Shown in pieces: positions 15,454 through 24,494 of a stretch of 64,000 nt of DNA. The position numbers were made by a program, and so were the translations under genes. The stretch spans positions 496,001 through 560,000 of the forward strand of contig CAVQAW010000010.1 in NCBI GenBank assembly GCA_963710535.1, given 5' to 3'. The stretch comes from Pelagihabitans sp963710535. Its GTDB lineage: Bacteria > Bacteroidota > Bacteroidia > Flavobacteriales > Flavobacteriaceae. Below the pieces are notes generated by a model, which was not told the origin of the DNA, did not search any database, and was given only the letters and a program-made list of their open reading frames with translations. Positions within the stretch are counted from its first letter, which is position 1. Every line of letters begins with the position of its first letter.

Positions 15454-18282
15454 TTAGCCTACAATATTTACAATTTTCCCAGGTACGACAATCACTTTTT
15501 TGGGTATACGGCCCTCCAGTTGTTTTTTTGTTTTCTCATGGGCCAGCACCGTGGCTTCGATTTCTTCCTTGGCCATATCGGAAGGCAACTCCAAGGTGAA
15601 TCTCATTTTTCCATTGAACGAAATGGGGTATTCTTTACTGTGCTCTACCAAATATTTGGGCTCAAACACCGGAAATGGTACCGTGGAGATGGAGGTATTA
15701 TGCCCCAATTGTGCCCAAAGCTCTTCCGCGATATGGGGAGCGTATGGTGACACCAAAACAACAAGGGGCTCGAGTATGGCCCTGCTGTTGCAATTTTGCG
15801 CGGTCAGTTCATTGACGCAAATCATAAAAGAAGATACCGTGGTATTGAAAGAGAAGTGTTCAATGTCTTCAATCACTTTTTTGATAGTTTTGTGCAAGGT
15901 CTTCAAGCTTTCCTTGGAAGGCTCGGCTTTGACGACCTGTAACCCGTTCTCATCAAAATACAGGCGCCAAAGCTTTTTCAAGAAGCCGTGTACTCCGGTG
16001 ATGCCCGCCGTATTCCACGGCTTGGACTGTTCCAAGGGTCCCAAAAACATTTCATAGAGCCTTAGGCTGTCTGCACCGTATTGCTCACAAATGCTGTCGG
16101 GGCTCACCACGTTATATTTCGATTTCGACATCTTTTCGATCTCCCGGCCAACGATATATTTCCCCTTTTCCAAGACGAACTCCGTATTTCCATAGTCGGG
16201 TTGCCATTTTTTAAAGGCATTGACGTCCAATTCATCTGCACTATTGATCAAAGAGATATCTACATGGATAGGGGTCACCTGCTTGTCGCCGACCAATCCC
16301 TTTGAAATTACCTTGCCCGATTCTTCATCCCTATAAATAAAAGCACTCATTCCGGTGACCATGCCCTGGTTGATCAATTTTTTGGCAAATTCTTCATGGG
16401 GCACCAAGCCCTTGTCGAACATGAACTTCTGCCAAAACCTCGAATACAGCAAGTGCCCTGTAGCATGCTCGCTGCCCCCGATATATAGATCCACCTCTTG
16501 CCAGTAGCCAATGGCTTCTTTGGAAAATATTTCAGTTTCATTGTGGGGATCCATGTAGCGGTTAAAATACTGGGAACTTCCGGCCCAACCCGGCATGGTA
16601 TTCAACTCTAGCGGAAAAACGGTTTTATGGTCGATCTTTTCGTTGCCGACCACTTTAGCGCCCTCGGTATCCCAGGCCCATTCCGTGGCGTTGCCCAAGG
16701 GTGGTTCCCCGGTTTCGGTGGGCAGGTATTTCACGACTTCGGGTAGTCTGATCGGCAAATGTTCATGGGGAACCATTTTTGGCATGCCCTCAACGTAATA
16801 CACCGGAAAAGGCTCGCCCCAATAGCGCTGACGGCTAAAAACGGCATCGCGCAAGCGATAATTCACCTTCCCCTTTCCCTGTCCCAAATTTTCGAGCGCT
16901 GCAATGACCTTTTTCACGGCTTGTTCATAAGTTAGCCCATTCAAAAAATCTGAATTGGCGATCACAGTATGCGCTTTATCGACAAAGGCTTCTTCCGTAA
17001 TGTCTGCCCCTTGAAAAATATTGGGAATGGGAATCCCGAAATGTTTGGCAAAATCATAGTCGCGCTGATCTCCACAAGGTACTGACATCACGGCTCCGGT
17101 TCCATAACCTGCCAATACATAGTCGCCGACCCATATAGGGACGGGGGCCTTGGTAAAGGGATGCGCGGCATAGGCCCCGGTAAAGGCCCCGGTGATACTC
17201 TTGACATCGGCCATTCGATCACGTTCGGATCGCAATGCACTTGCCTCGACATAGGCCTCTACCGCTGCCTTTTGTTCCGGGCTTGTGATTTTAGCGACCA
17301 GTTCATGCTCTGGGGCCAAGGTCATAAAGCTCGCTCCAAAAATAGTGTCGGGCCGGGTGGTGAACACTTCGATGGGATGGCTGATTTCATTGGCATCGGA
17401 AGGGATGGTCTTGAAGACTACGGATGCCCCTTCCGACCTGCCGATCCAATTGGTCTGTGAATCCTTTAACGGTTGCGGCCAGTCTATGGTATCGAGCCCG
17501 TCGAGCAGGCGTTGGGCATAGGCCGTGATTCGCATGCTCCATTGGGTCATCTTTTTACGGATGACCGGATGGCCCCCGCGTTCAGAAACCCCGTTCACGA
17601 TCTCGTCATTGGCCAGAACGGTCCCCAATGCGGGACACCAATTGACCTCACTTTCGGCCAGGTAGGTCAGCCGATACTTCAACAAAATGCCTTGGCGCTG
17701 CTGGTCAGACATCGCTTTCCAGTCTTGGGCAGTAATTCGGGGAACTTCCTCATCACAGACCGCGTTGACCTTGGCATTGCCATTTTTCTCGAATATGGAA
17801 ACCAAGGTTTGGATGTCTTCGGCCTTATCACTGTCGCTATTGTACCACGAATTGAATAGTTGAATAAAGATCCATTGGGTCCACTTATAATATTTGGGAT
17901 CTGAAGTACGCACTTCCCGGCTCCAGTCGAAGGAAAATCCGATTTTGTCGAGTTGTTCCCGGTATCTGCTGATATTGGCCTCTGTGGTAAGTGCGGGATG
18001 TTGTCCCGTTTGAATCGCATATTGTTCCGCTGGCAAACCGAATGAGTCAAAACCCATGGGGTGAAGCACATTAAAACCTTGGTGTCTTTTATAACGGGCA
18101 TAAATGTCGCTTGCGATATAACCCAGTGGATGGCCTACATGAAGCCCCGCTCCGGAGGGATAGGGAAACATGTCGAGCACATAAAATTTTGGCTTCGAAA
18201 GCTTGTTTTCTGCCCTGAAGGTTTGATTTTTGGCCCAGTAGTTTTGCCATTTGGCCTCAATTTCATTGAAATTGTATCTCAT
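15454..18282 (-). CDS. leuS: Leucine--tRNA ligase
   Basis: 942 aa class Ia synthetase that attaches leucine to tRNA-Leu. The HIGH box appears as H-V-G-H (48-51) after Y-P-S-G-A-G-L. The CP1 editing domain contains T-T-R-P-D-T-I-F-G-A. The bacterial LeuS-type region S-E-H-A-T-G-H-L-L-Y-S-R precedes the K-M-S-K-S signature (K-M-S-K-S-K-Y-N) and the C-terminal anticodon domain. The protein is longer than the about 860 aa of E. coli, with inserts usual for Bacteroidota. ATG at 18282; the divergent ftsX starts 153 nt away. Confidence 0.97.
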   Translation of the reverse strand: MRYNFNEIEAKWQNYWAKNQTFRAENKLSKPKFYVLDMFPYPSGAGLHVGHPLGYIASDIYARYKRHQGFNVLHPMGFDSFGLPAEQYAIQTGQHPALTTEANISRYREQLDKIGFSFDWSREVRTSDPKYYKWTQWIFIQLFNSWYNSDSDKAEDIQTLVSIFEKNGNAKVNAVCDEEVPRITAQDWKAMSDQQRQGILLKYRLTYLAESEVNWCPALGTVLANDEIVNGVSERGGHPVIRKKMTQWSMRITAYAQRLLDGLDTIDWPQPLKDSQTNWIGRSEGASVVFKTIPSDANEISHPIEVFTTRPDTIFGASFMTLAPEHELVAKITSPEQKAAVEAYVEASALRSERDRMADVKSITGAFTGAYAAHPFTKAPVPIWVGDYVLAGYGTGAVMSVPCGDQRDYDFAKHFGIPIPNIFQGADITEEAFVDKAHTVIANSDFLNGLTYEQAVKKVIAALENLGQGKGKVNYRLRDAVFSRQRYWGEPFPVYYVEGMPKMVPHEHLPIRLPEVVKYLPTETGEPPLGNATEWAWDTEGAKVVGNEKIDHKTVFPLELNTMPGWAGSSQYFNRYMDPHNETEIFSKEAIGYWQEVDLYIGGSEHATGHLLYSRFWQKFMFDKGLVPHEEFAKKLINQGMVTGMSAFIYRDEESGKVISKGLVGDKQVTPIHVDISLINSADELDVNAFKKWQPDYGNTEFVLEKGKYIVGREIEKMSKSKYNVVSPDSICEQYGADSLRLYEMFLGPLEQSKPWNTAGITGVHGFLKKLWRLYFDENGLQVVKAEPSKESLKTLHKTIKKVIEDIEHFSFNTTVSSFMICVNELTAQNCNSRAILEPLVVLVSPYAPHIAEELWAQLGHNTSISTVPFPVFEPKYLVEHSKEYPISFNGKMRFTLELPSDMAKEEIEATVLAHEKTKKQLEGRIPKKVIVVPGKIVNIVG

Positions 18283-18435
18283 GTTCGGGTTTTCCGTTAA
18301 TATCGGGCAAAAATAAGTTTAATCCATTAAAAGGGAAAGTATAATGGCTTAGAACACCGATTCGATAAAAAATTGAAAATATAGGCAAACGGTTATTAAG
18401 ATTACTTTCCTATTTTTACACCTTCAAATGCCAAC

Positions 18436-19314
18436 ATGGGAAACTCTTTTGAGAATTATCAAAAACGAAAACTGGTTTCGTCCTATTTTTCGGTGGTATT
18501 GAGTATTGGATTGGTGTTGTTTTTATTGGGCGTATTGGGCCTTTTGGTGCTCAACACCAAGAAAATGGCCGATCATTTTAAGGAACAAATCGCTATTTCC
18601 ATCTTTTTGAAGGAAAGTGCCAAAGAAGTCGAGGTCAATCAGCTTCAAAAAAGCCTTGCTATGGCCGAATATGTTAAATCGGCCACTTATGTTTCCAAGG
18701 AGGAGGCCGCTAAAAAGCACAGTGAGGAAATAGGGGAGAATTTTATGGAGTTTCTGGGTTACAACCCCTTAAAAAATTCCATCGATGTAAAGCTTAGGGC
18801 AGATTTTGTTTCACCGGAACAGATTGAGGAAATCGCCGCGGAACTTGCCTCCAAGGATTATATCGAGGAAGTTAGCTATGACAAACCGTTGGTTGGCCTG
18901 CTCAACGACAACGTGAAGAAAATAAGTTTTTGGATTTTAGTGGCTAGTGGGGTCTTTACCTTTATTGCAGTGTTATTGATCAACAGCAGCATTCGATTGA
19001 GCATCTATGCCAAGCGGTTTATCATCAAGACCATGCAAATGGTCGGGGCAACCAAGGCCTTTATTAGAAGACCGTTTATTTGGACAAACATTAAATTGGG
19101 CATGTTGGGAGGGCTTATCGCATTGGTCGCCCTTGCGGGATTCCTCTATTATATCGATTCCACCTTCCCTGAATTGGACCTATTTGGAGATCCATTGGTT
19201 TTGGTATTGCTATTTTCCGGTGTTTTTGCTTTAGGCATCGTGATTTCCCTGATCAGCACCTTTTTTGCGACACAACGCTTTCTAAATCTCAGAACCGACG
19301 AATTATATTATTAA
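18436..19314 (+). CDS. ftsX: Cell division protein FtsX
   Basis: 292 aa inner-membrane protein with the FtsX layout: short cytoplasmic N-terminus, TM1 at about residues 17-37, a periplasmic domain of about 120 residues, then three more helices in the last 130 residues. FtsX pairs with the ATPase FtsE and activates septal murein hydrolases. FtsE is not in this window, which is common in Bacteroidota. It starts a run ftsX-DUF3098-uppP-truB with gaps of 9 nt, 3 nt and a 1-nt overlap, linking division, envelope lipid recycling and tRNA modification. A TATTTTTA box, close to TAnnTTTG, lies about 20 nt upstream. Confidence 0.93.
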   Translation: MGNSFENYQKRKLVSSYFSVVLSIGLVLFLLGVLGLLVLNTKKMADHFKEQIAISIFLKESAKEVEVNQLQKSLAMAEYVKSATYVSKEEAAKKHSEEIGENFMEFLGYNPLKNSIDVKLRADFVSPEQIEEIAAELASKDYIEEVSYDKPLVGLLNDNVKKISFWILVASGVFTFIAVLLINSSIRLSIYAKRFIIKTMQMVGATKAFIRRPFIWTNIKLGMLGGLIALVALAGFLYYIDSTFPELDLFGDPLVLVLLFSGVFALGIVISLISTFFATQRFLNLRTDELYY

Positions 19315-19323
19315 CTTTACGCC

Positions 19324-19590
19324 ATGGGCAAAAAATCAGAGCAACAATCCGAAAGGCGTGCACAACAAGAATTCATATTCCAAAAAAAGAATTATCTCTT
19401 TATGTTCCTGGGAATGGGATTTGTTGCTTTGGGATTTATTCTGATGAGCGGCGGAGGGAGTGACGATCCCAACGTTTTTAATGAGGAAATCTTCAATTTT
19501 AGGCGAATTCGACTTGCGCCCACACTGGTGCTCATTGGCCTTGGCATCGAAGTTTATGCGATTTTGTTGAATCCGCACAAGAAGAAATAG
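19324..19590 (+). CDS. DUF3098 membrane protein
   Basis: 88 aa with two hydrophobic helices (about residues 22-42 and 60-80) joined by a loop G-G-G-S-D-D-P-N-V-F-N-E-E-I-F-N-F-R-R-I. The loop and position between ftsX and uppP are typical for DUF3098, a Bacteroidota family. The gene is 9 nt after ftsX and 3 nt before uppP, so it is cotranscribed and probably serves the envelope or division. Role unknown. Confidence 0.9.
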   Translation: MGKKSEQQSERRAQQEFIFQKKNYLFMFLGMGFVALGFILMSGGGSDDPNVFNEEIFNFRRIRLAPTLVLIGLGIEVYAILLNPHKKK

Positions 19591-19593
19591 GTT

Positions 19594-20379
19594 TTGGATA
19601 TTTTTAAAGCCATTGTACTCGCCATTATTGAAGGGATTACCGAGTACCTTCCCATTTCCTCCACAGGGCATATGATCATAGCCTCTTCGTTTTTTGGGAT
19701 TGCCCAAGAAGAATTCACCAAACTGTTCACCATTGTCATTCAATTGGGCACCATTTTATCGGTGGTCGTGCTTTATTTTAAGCGATTCTTCCAGACGGTC
19801 GATTTTTATCTAAAACTTATTGTGGCCTTTATCCCCGCCGTCTTCTTTGGCCTGCTTTTGAACGATGTGATCGATTCTTTATTGGGAAGTCCATTAACAG
19901 TGGCTGTTTCCTTGTTGCTGGGGGGTATTGTTCTATTAAAGGTGGATGACTGGTTCGGTGATGGAAACCAAACGGTTATCTCCTATGCCACCGCGTTTAA
20001 AATTGGAATGTTCCAGTGTTTGGCCATGATACCCGGGGTTTCAAGGAGCGGCGCCAGTATTGTGGGGGGAATGACCCAAAAGCTATCCCGAACCGCTGCT
20101 GCTGAATTTTCCTTTTTTCTCGCGGTACCGACCATGTTGGGCGCTACGCTAAAGAAAGGTTATGATTACTACAATGCCGGTTTTTCCCTGACTTCCGAGC
20201 AGATCAATCTATTGATCATAGGCAACGTTGTAGGTTTTGTGGTGGCATTATTGGCCATCAAGACATTTATAGGTTATTTGGGCAAACATGGTTTCAAAAT
20301 GTTCGGTTATTATCGGATCATTGTTGGGCTGGCCATTTTGCTCATCCATTATTTTGTTCGCCCATTAACCGTGATCTGA
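19594..20379 (+). CDS. uppP: Undecaprenyl-diphosphate phosphatase
   Basis: 261 aa polytopic membrane protein, the usual BacA/UppP length. It dephosphorylates undecaprenyl pyrophosphate to recycle the lipid carrier for peptidoglycan and glycans. Both active-site regions are visible: E-G-I-T-E-Y-L-P-I-S-S-T-G-H-M (residues 10-24) and P-G-V-S-R-S-G-A-S in the second half. Translation starts at TTG (19594), 3 nt after the DUF3098 stop; no ATG nearby keeps the first helix. The stop overlaps the truB start (TGATG). Confidence 0.96.
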   Translation: MDIFKAIVLAIIEGITEYLPISSTGHMIIASSFFGIAQEEFTKLFTIVIQLGTILSVVVLYFKRFFQTVDFYLKLIVAFIPAVFFGLLLNDVIDSLLGSPLTVAVSLLLGGIVLLKVDDWFGDGNQTVISYATAFKIGMFQCLAMIPGVSRSGASIVGGMTQKLSRTAAAEFSFFLAVPTMLGATLKKGYDYYNAGFSLTSEQINLLIIGNVVGFVVALLAIKTFIGYLGKHGFKMFGYYRIIVGLAILLIHYFVRPLTVI

Positions 20380-21083
20380 TGACAAAAGATGACTTTTTGG
20401 AGGGACAAGTGCTTCTGATCGACAAGCCCTTGGGCTGGACATCGTTTCAGGCAGTCAACAAAATCAAATGGGCCATCAAGAGCAAATTTTCGCTCAAGAA
20501 GATCAAAATAGGCCATGCAGGGACCTTGGACCCCTTGGCTACGGGCCTTCTGCTGGTCTGTACCGGCAAGTTCACCAAAAACATAGAACAGCTTCAGGGA
20601 GCGGAGAAGGAATACACGGGGACCATTACCCTCGGTGCGACCACGCCCTCCTATGACCTTGAAACCGATGTAAATGCCACCTATCCCGTAAAACATATCA
20701 CAAAGGAATCGATCGGCATTGCCGTATCCTCCTTTGTGGGGGAAATTGAGCAACGGCCGCCTATATACTCGGCCTTAAAAAAAGATGGCAAACGCCTATA
20801 TGAGTACGCTCGGGCGGGACAGGAGATAACGATAAAAAAAAGAAAGGTCAGCATCACGGCCTTTGAGATTACCCAAATCAACTTGCCCGACATAGAATTT
20901 AGGATTCGCTGTGGCAAGGGTACCTATATACGATCCCTGGCCCATGATTTTGGCATCGCATTGCGCAGCGGTGGTCATCTTTCGGCCTTGAGAAGAACCA
21001 AAATAGGGGATTACAACGTAAATAAAGCCATGGATCCCAATGCTTTTGCCGATATATTGCTGCAAAACAAAAATAATCCATAA
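20379..21083 (+). CDS. truB: tRNA pseudouridine(55) synthase
   Basis: 234 aa. TruB makes pseudouridine 55 in the T-loop of tRNAs. The catalytic motif is H-A-G-T-L-D-P-L-A-T-G-L-L with the nucleophile D51. The N-terminal D-K-P-L-G-W-T-S and the later R-C-G-K-G-T-Y-I-R-S-L-A are also family signatures. There is no C-terminal PUA extension of note, as in other Bacteroidota. ATG overlaps the uppP stop by one base. Confidence 0.96.
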   Translation: MTKDDFLEGQVLLIDKPLGWTSFQAVNKIKWAIKSKFSLKKIKIGHAGTLDPLATGLLLVCTGKFTKNIEQLQGAEKEYTGTITLGATTPSYDLETDVNATYPVKHITKESIGIAVSSFVGEIEQRPPIYSALKKDGKRLYEYARAGQEITIKKRKVSITAFEITQINLPDIEFRIRCGKGTYIRSLAHDFGIALRSGGHLSALRRTKIGDYNVNKAMDPNAFADILLQNKNNP

Positions 21084-21153
21084 AAATGTCCGCAATTCGG
21101 TTTCCTGTGAAGTGGAAATTGAAATATTTTAATAAAATTGCGGTTATAGCTCT

Positions 21154-21888
21154 ATGAATCTGAATCGCAAACAGTTGTCTTTTCTGATTACCCTCTTTTC
21201 TATGTCGATAGTGGTACTGCTCTTATACAGTATCCATTTGGGAAAAGAAGAGGAAAGGGATGAATATGTGGTGGAAATGATTTTGGACGAAGCAGATTTG
21301 GAAGAATTGCTAAAAGAAGAGGAAAAACAAGAGGAAACCCCTGCTGAGGCAGATCCCATCAAGAGCCATATGGCGTTCAATGAAACGGCCAAACCCAGCC
21401 TTGGCAACCCTGAGCCCATAAAAACGCTGGAAGAGCTTATGGCAGAGCGAGAAGCAGCTTCAGAGAATGATGAAAATTCAGATTTGATGGCCGATTCGGA
21501 ATACGCGGCCAAGATCAAGGAATTGACCAAAAAAAGGGAGGAAGCAAAACAAAAGTTGGGTGAAAAGGAGGCCGAAAAAGACGAATTCACCAATAACCTG
21601 GCCGAGCGGCGCACCTCGGTATCCTTTTCCCTGATCAACAGGAACAATTACAAACTTCCACCGCCTATCTATACCTGCATAGAAGGGGGAAAGGTAGTGG
21701 TCAATATCGAAGTGGACAATTTGGGCAACGTCATCGCCGCCGATTTCAATGAAAGGAGTTCCAGTACTGCCAATGGCTGCTTGGTAGACAATGCGATAAC
21801 CTATGCTTTAAAAGCGAAATTCAGCTCCTCCTCCAAAATGCTTCAAAAAGGTACCATTACCTACTTGTTTCAAAGAAAGACCCGATAA
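21154..21888 (+). CDS. TonB-like energy transducer, Glu/Lys-rich
   Basis: 244 aa. A single N-terminal membrane helix (about residues 10-29) is followed by a very acidic and lysine-rich, probably coiled linker (about 35-145). A C-terminal domain of about 85 residues (P-P-P-I-Y-T-C-I-E-G-G-K-V-V-V-N-I-E-V-D) resembles the TonB C-terminal fold. Typical TonB linkers are Pro/Lys-rich; this one is Glu-rich and therefore unusual. It lies 70 nt after truB on the same strand. A role in energising an outer-membrane receptor is inferred from the topology only. Confidence 0.6.
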   Translation: MNLNRKQLSFLITLFSMSIVVLLLYSIHLGKEEERDEYVVEMILDEADLEELLKEEEKQEETPAEADPIKSHMAFNETAKPSLGNPEPIKTLEELMAEREAASENDENSDLMADSEYAAKIKELTKKREEAKQKLGEKEAEKDEFTNNLAERRTSVSFSLINRNNYKLPPPIYTCIEGGKVVVNIEVDNLGNVIAADFNERSSSTANGCLVDNAITYALKAKFSSSSKMLQKGTITYLFQRKTR

Positions 21889-22075
21889 CAGGTCCTGCAG
21901 TATATCCGCTCCCCTATCCTTATTATACGAACTTTCGAGGCCTTACATGAAGGCTGGGGCAAATAGCAGTCTTATATTTCCAAATGCCGCTCGAGCACTA
22001 CGATTCTTAAATCGATACTAGGGTTGGGTTCAGCAATTTTGTACACCAAGGAAAAGGCGGTTCTAAAGGGTTTGC

Positions 22076-23029
22076 TTACAATGATCTTTTCTTGATCATA
22101 CCGCCCCTGGTATCGTTGATTTTGTTCATGACCACGAAGGCCCCGGGGTCAATTTTTGATATTTCTATATTTAGTCTACGAATTTCCAACCTGGTGATAA
22201 CGGTAAACAGCACATCGTAGCTATTAAAAATCCCATTTTTACCAAATCCCCCTTTTGCAGGGTATATGGTCACGCCACGACCCATCCGCTCCACGATCAT
22301 GGCCCGAATGGGCTCACTATGGTTTGAAATAATGGTAACACCGGTATATTCCTCAATGCCTTCTACCACAAAATCGAGCGTTTTGGAGGCGGCTAGGTAG
22401 GTGAGCATCGAATACAGTGCGGTTTCTATGGATAACAAATAGGCCGCAGCCATGAAAATCACAAAATTGATCAACACGATCACGTCACCTATGGTAAGGC
22501 CAATTTTTCTGCTCAGATAGATTGCCAAAATCTCCGTCCCGTCGAGTACCCCACCGCCCCTAATCGAGAGCCCTATCCCGGCCCCTAAGAAAAATCCTCC
22601 AAAAACCGAAACCAACAATTTATCTTGGGTCACTTCTGGAAAATGAACTACCGTAAGTAAGATGGCAAGCCCCAATATGGCCAAGCCAGCCTTGATGGCG
22701 AATTGCTTGCCGATTAATTTGTATCCCAGTAAAAGAAAAGGCAGGTTTACAACCACTATGAGCATGGAAAGCGACAAATCGGTGACTTCGGCCAATAGCA
22801 AAGAAATGCCGGTAGCGCCTCCATCGATAAAGCGGTTGGGCAATAAAAAGCTTTCCAGACCGAATGCAGCCGAAAGTATGCCCAAAGCTATGAATAGGAT
22901 ATCCCTTAGCAAAGAATTGACGGCTACCCTAAGCCTTCGGGATCTTTTAAAGTAAGATCGCGCATGGCCAAAGGTTTTAAAATCAAATTTGGAGTGCTTC
23001 CCCATAAACTTAAAAGATTCGTTCGTCAA
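22076..23029 (-). CDS. YitT family membrane protein (DUF161/DUF2179)
   Basis: 317 aa. Five or six hydrophobic helices with the family motif L-P-N-R-F-I-D-G-G-A-T-G-I-S and the later I-R-G-G-G-V-L-D-G-T-E are followed by a cytoplasmic DUF2179 domain (E-E-Y-T-G-V-T-I-I-S, G-R-G-V-T-I-Y-P-A-K-G-G-F-G-K-N-G). The first 40 residues are basic and not part of the usual family, so the real start may be M9 or lower. Function of the family is unsettled. It lies 61 nt upstream of the tolC-like gene's 3' end on the same strand but is downstream of that operon. Confidence 0.88.
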   Translation of the reverse strand: MTNESFKFMGKHSKFDFKTFGHARSYFKRSRRLRVAVNSLLRDILFIALGILSAAFGLESFLLPNRFIDGGATGISLLLAEVTDLSLSMLIVVVNLPFLLLGYKLIGKQFAIKAGLAILGLAILLTVVHFPEVTQDKLLVSVFGGFFLGAGIGLSIRGGGVLDGTEILAIYLSRKIGLTIGDVIVLINFVIFMAAAYLLSIETALYSMLTYLAASKTLDFVVEGIEEYTGVTIISNHSEPIRAMIVERMGRGVTIYPAKGGFGKNGIFNSYDVLFTVITRLEIRRLNIEISKIDPGAFVVMNKINDTRGGMIKKRSL

Positions 23030-23090
23030 ACGGTAACTTGTCTTCCAAAAAAGACATAATTCAACAAAAATGCCTTCTTCTGCAAATTTG

Positions 23091-24494
23091 CTATAGATTC
23101 TCGGGATTTACCGCTAAACTGTTGAACAGTTTTGCCTTGGTGGTAAAGAACTTGTTCTGTACCTCGTTCTGTTTCAATTCGGCCTCGATGAGTTTACCCT
23201 CCCTGGAATTGATCAAAAATAGCGAACTCTCCCCAAAACTGAACTTTCGCTCTTCGGCCGTTAGCAATGCATTGTAATTGATCACAATATCATCGATCAA
23301 TACATTTTGTGTTTCAAAGGACTCCAATTCCCTATAAATCGCCAAAACCTTGTTTCTTATGGCCACTTCGGCATTATCCAATTCGTATTGGGCGTCCTGC
23401 AATTTAAATTTGGCCAGCTTTAGGTCGCCCCTTTCCTTTCTGAGAAAAAGCGGCAACTGAAAATTGATACCCCCCTTATAATTCAATGTTTCAAAAGAAT
23501 TGATCAGATCTGGGGTTTCCGTTAAAAAGTTATATTCAAGGTCTATTTTAGGCAGCAGTTTGTTCGCTTTCAGACGTTTTTCAACCAATAGCCCATCTAC
23601 TTTAAAGCCCAATGACTTTAATTTTGGATGGTTTTGCAAGGTAAAACTGTCGAGCGGCTTTCCCATGATTTCGAGAGTGCTGTCTATATCATCCTCCAAG
23701 TTCAGGTCTGGCACAACATTGGGCTGTAACTCTATGGGCACATTATCGTTGAGCCACAAGAAATTGGAAAGTTCCAACGATTTGTTCATGAACCGAACCT
23801 TGGCCTGTTCCAAATTCAGCGCGCGGTCCTGTACCGCAATTTTAGCCTCTACAGTGTCAATGGCTGCGATGTCTCCGGCCAGCGCACTCTTTTTTATGCC
23901 CTCGAAACGGATTTGGGCGTTCACCAAAAAGTTGTTGAATACCTGAGTGTCGAGATAGGCCCTTAACCAATCGAAATAGGCCAAGGAGGCTTCGAACAGA
24001 ATTTGGTTCACCAAAAGGTCACGATCCGCCCTGGTCTGCTCCCTAAAATATTTGGCTTGCTTCAGGGTGGCCATTCGTTCGTTGATCCATAATCCTTGTC
24101 CGACGGCCATGGAAACACCGGCACTGTACAACCCATCGGTCGGTACGCTTTCCGCGGGATTTAGAAAATCGCCATCATTCTGTTCAAAATTACCTTTCAA
24201 CTCCAACCCGAACCAAGTAGGGATTTTGAAGGTCGCGTTCAAACGGTCGTAGTAGTCGGAACCCTTAAACTCCTTGCGGTCGTAATCGACTTCTATTTTC
24301 GGGTCGAATCCCCCACGGGAACGCATCAAATTGGCCTGTCCGACACCAAGGGTCAACTGGGCCTGTTTGGCGATCGGATGGTATTTTTTCACATATCCCA
24401 AATACTCCCCAAAGTTGAGCACCAGGGTATCGCCTTGTTGGGCGCGCACGGCAAGGGCCATGAATATAAAAAGGAAATAGACCTTCTTTCTCAT
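23091..24494 (-). CDS. TolC family outer-membrane efflux protein
   Basis: 467 aa. A signal peptide (M-R-K-K-V-Y-F-L-F-I-F-M-A-L-A-V-R-A) is followed by the two long helical repeats of the TolC fold (A-K-Q-A-Q-L-T-L near residue 40, and K-V-D-G-L-L-V-E-K-R-L-K-A-N-K-L-L-P-K-I in the second half). The open frame runs further upstream, but the ATG at 24494 gives the signal peptide and overlaps the HlyD stop (ATGA). It is the outer-membrane channel of the TetR-ABC-HlyD-TolC export operon. Confidence 0.9.
   Translation of the reverse strand: MRKKVYFLFIFMALAVRAQQGDTLVLNFGEYLGYVKKYHPIAKQAQLTLGVGQANLMRSRGGFDPKIEVDYDRKEFKGSDYYDRLNATFKIPTWFGLELKGNFEQNDGDFLNPAESVPTDGLYSAGVSMAVGQGLWINERMATLKQAKYFREQTRADRDLLVNQILFEASLAYFDWLRAYLDTQVFNNFLVNAQIRFEGIKKSALAGDIAAIDTVEAKIAVQDRALNLEQAKVRFMNKSLELSNFLWLNDNVPIELQPNVVPDLNLEDDIDSTLEIMGKPLDSFTLQNHPKLKSLGFKVDGLLVEKRLKANKLLPKIDLEYNFLTETPDLINSFETLNYKGGINFQLPLFLRKERGDLKLAKFKLQDAQYELDNAEVAIRNKVLAIYRELESFETQNVLIDDIVINYNALLTAEERKFSFGESSLFLINSREGKLIEAELKQNEVQNKFFTTKAKLFNSLAVNPENL

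Noticed and set aside
22013..22080. Protein-like frame just after the YitT gene (minus strand), S-K-P-F-R-T-A-F-S-L-V-Y-K and onward, in another frame
   Set aside because: No start codon or ribosome site, and the YitT protein ends at its normal family C-terminus, so there is no need for a frameshift. Probably chance or a small remnant.
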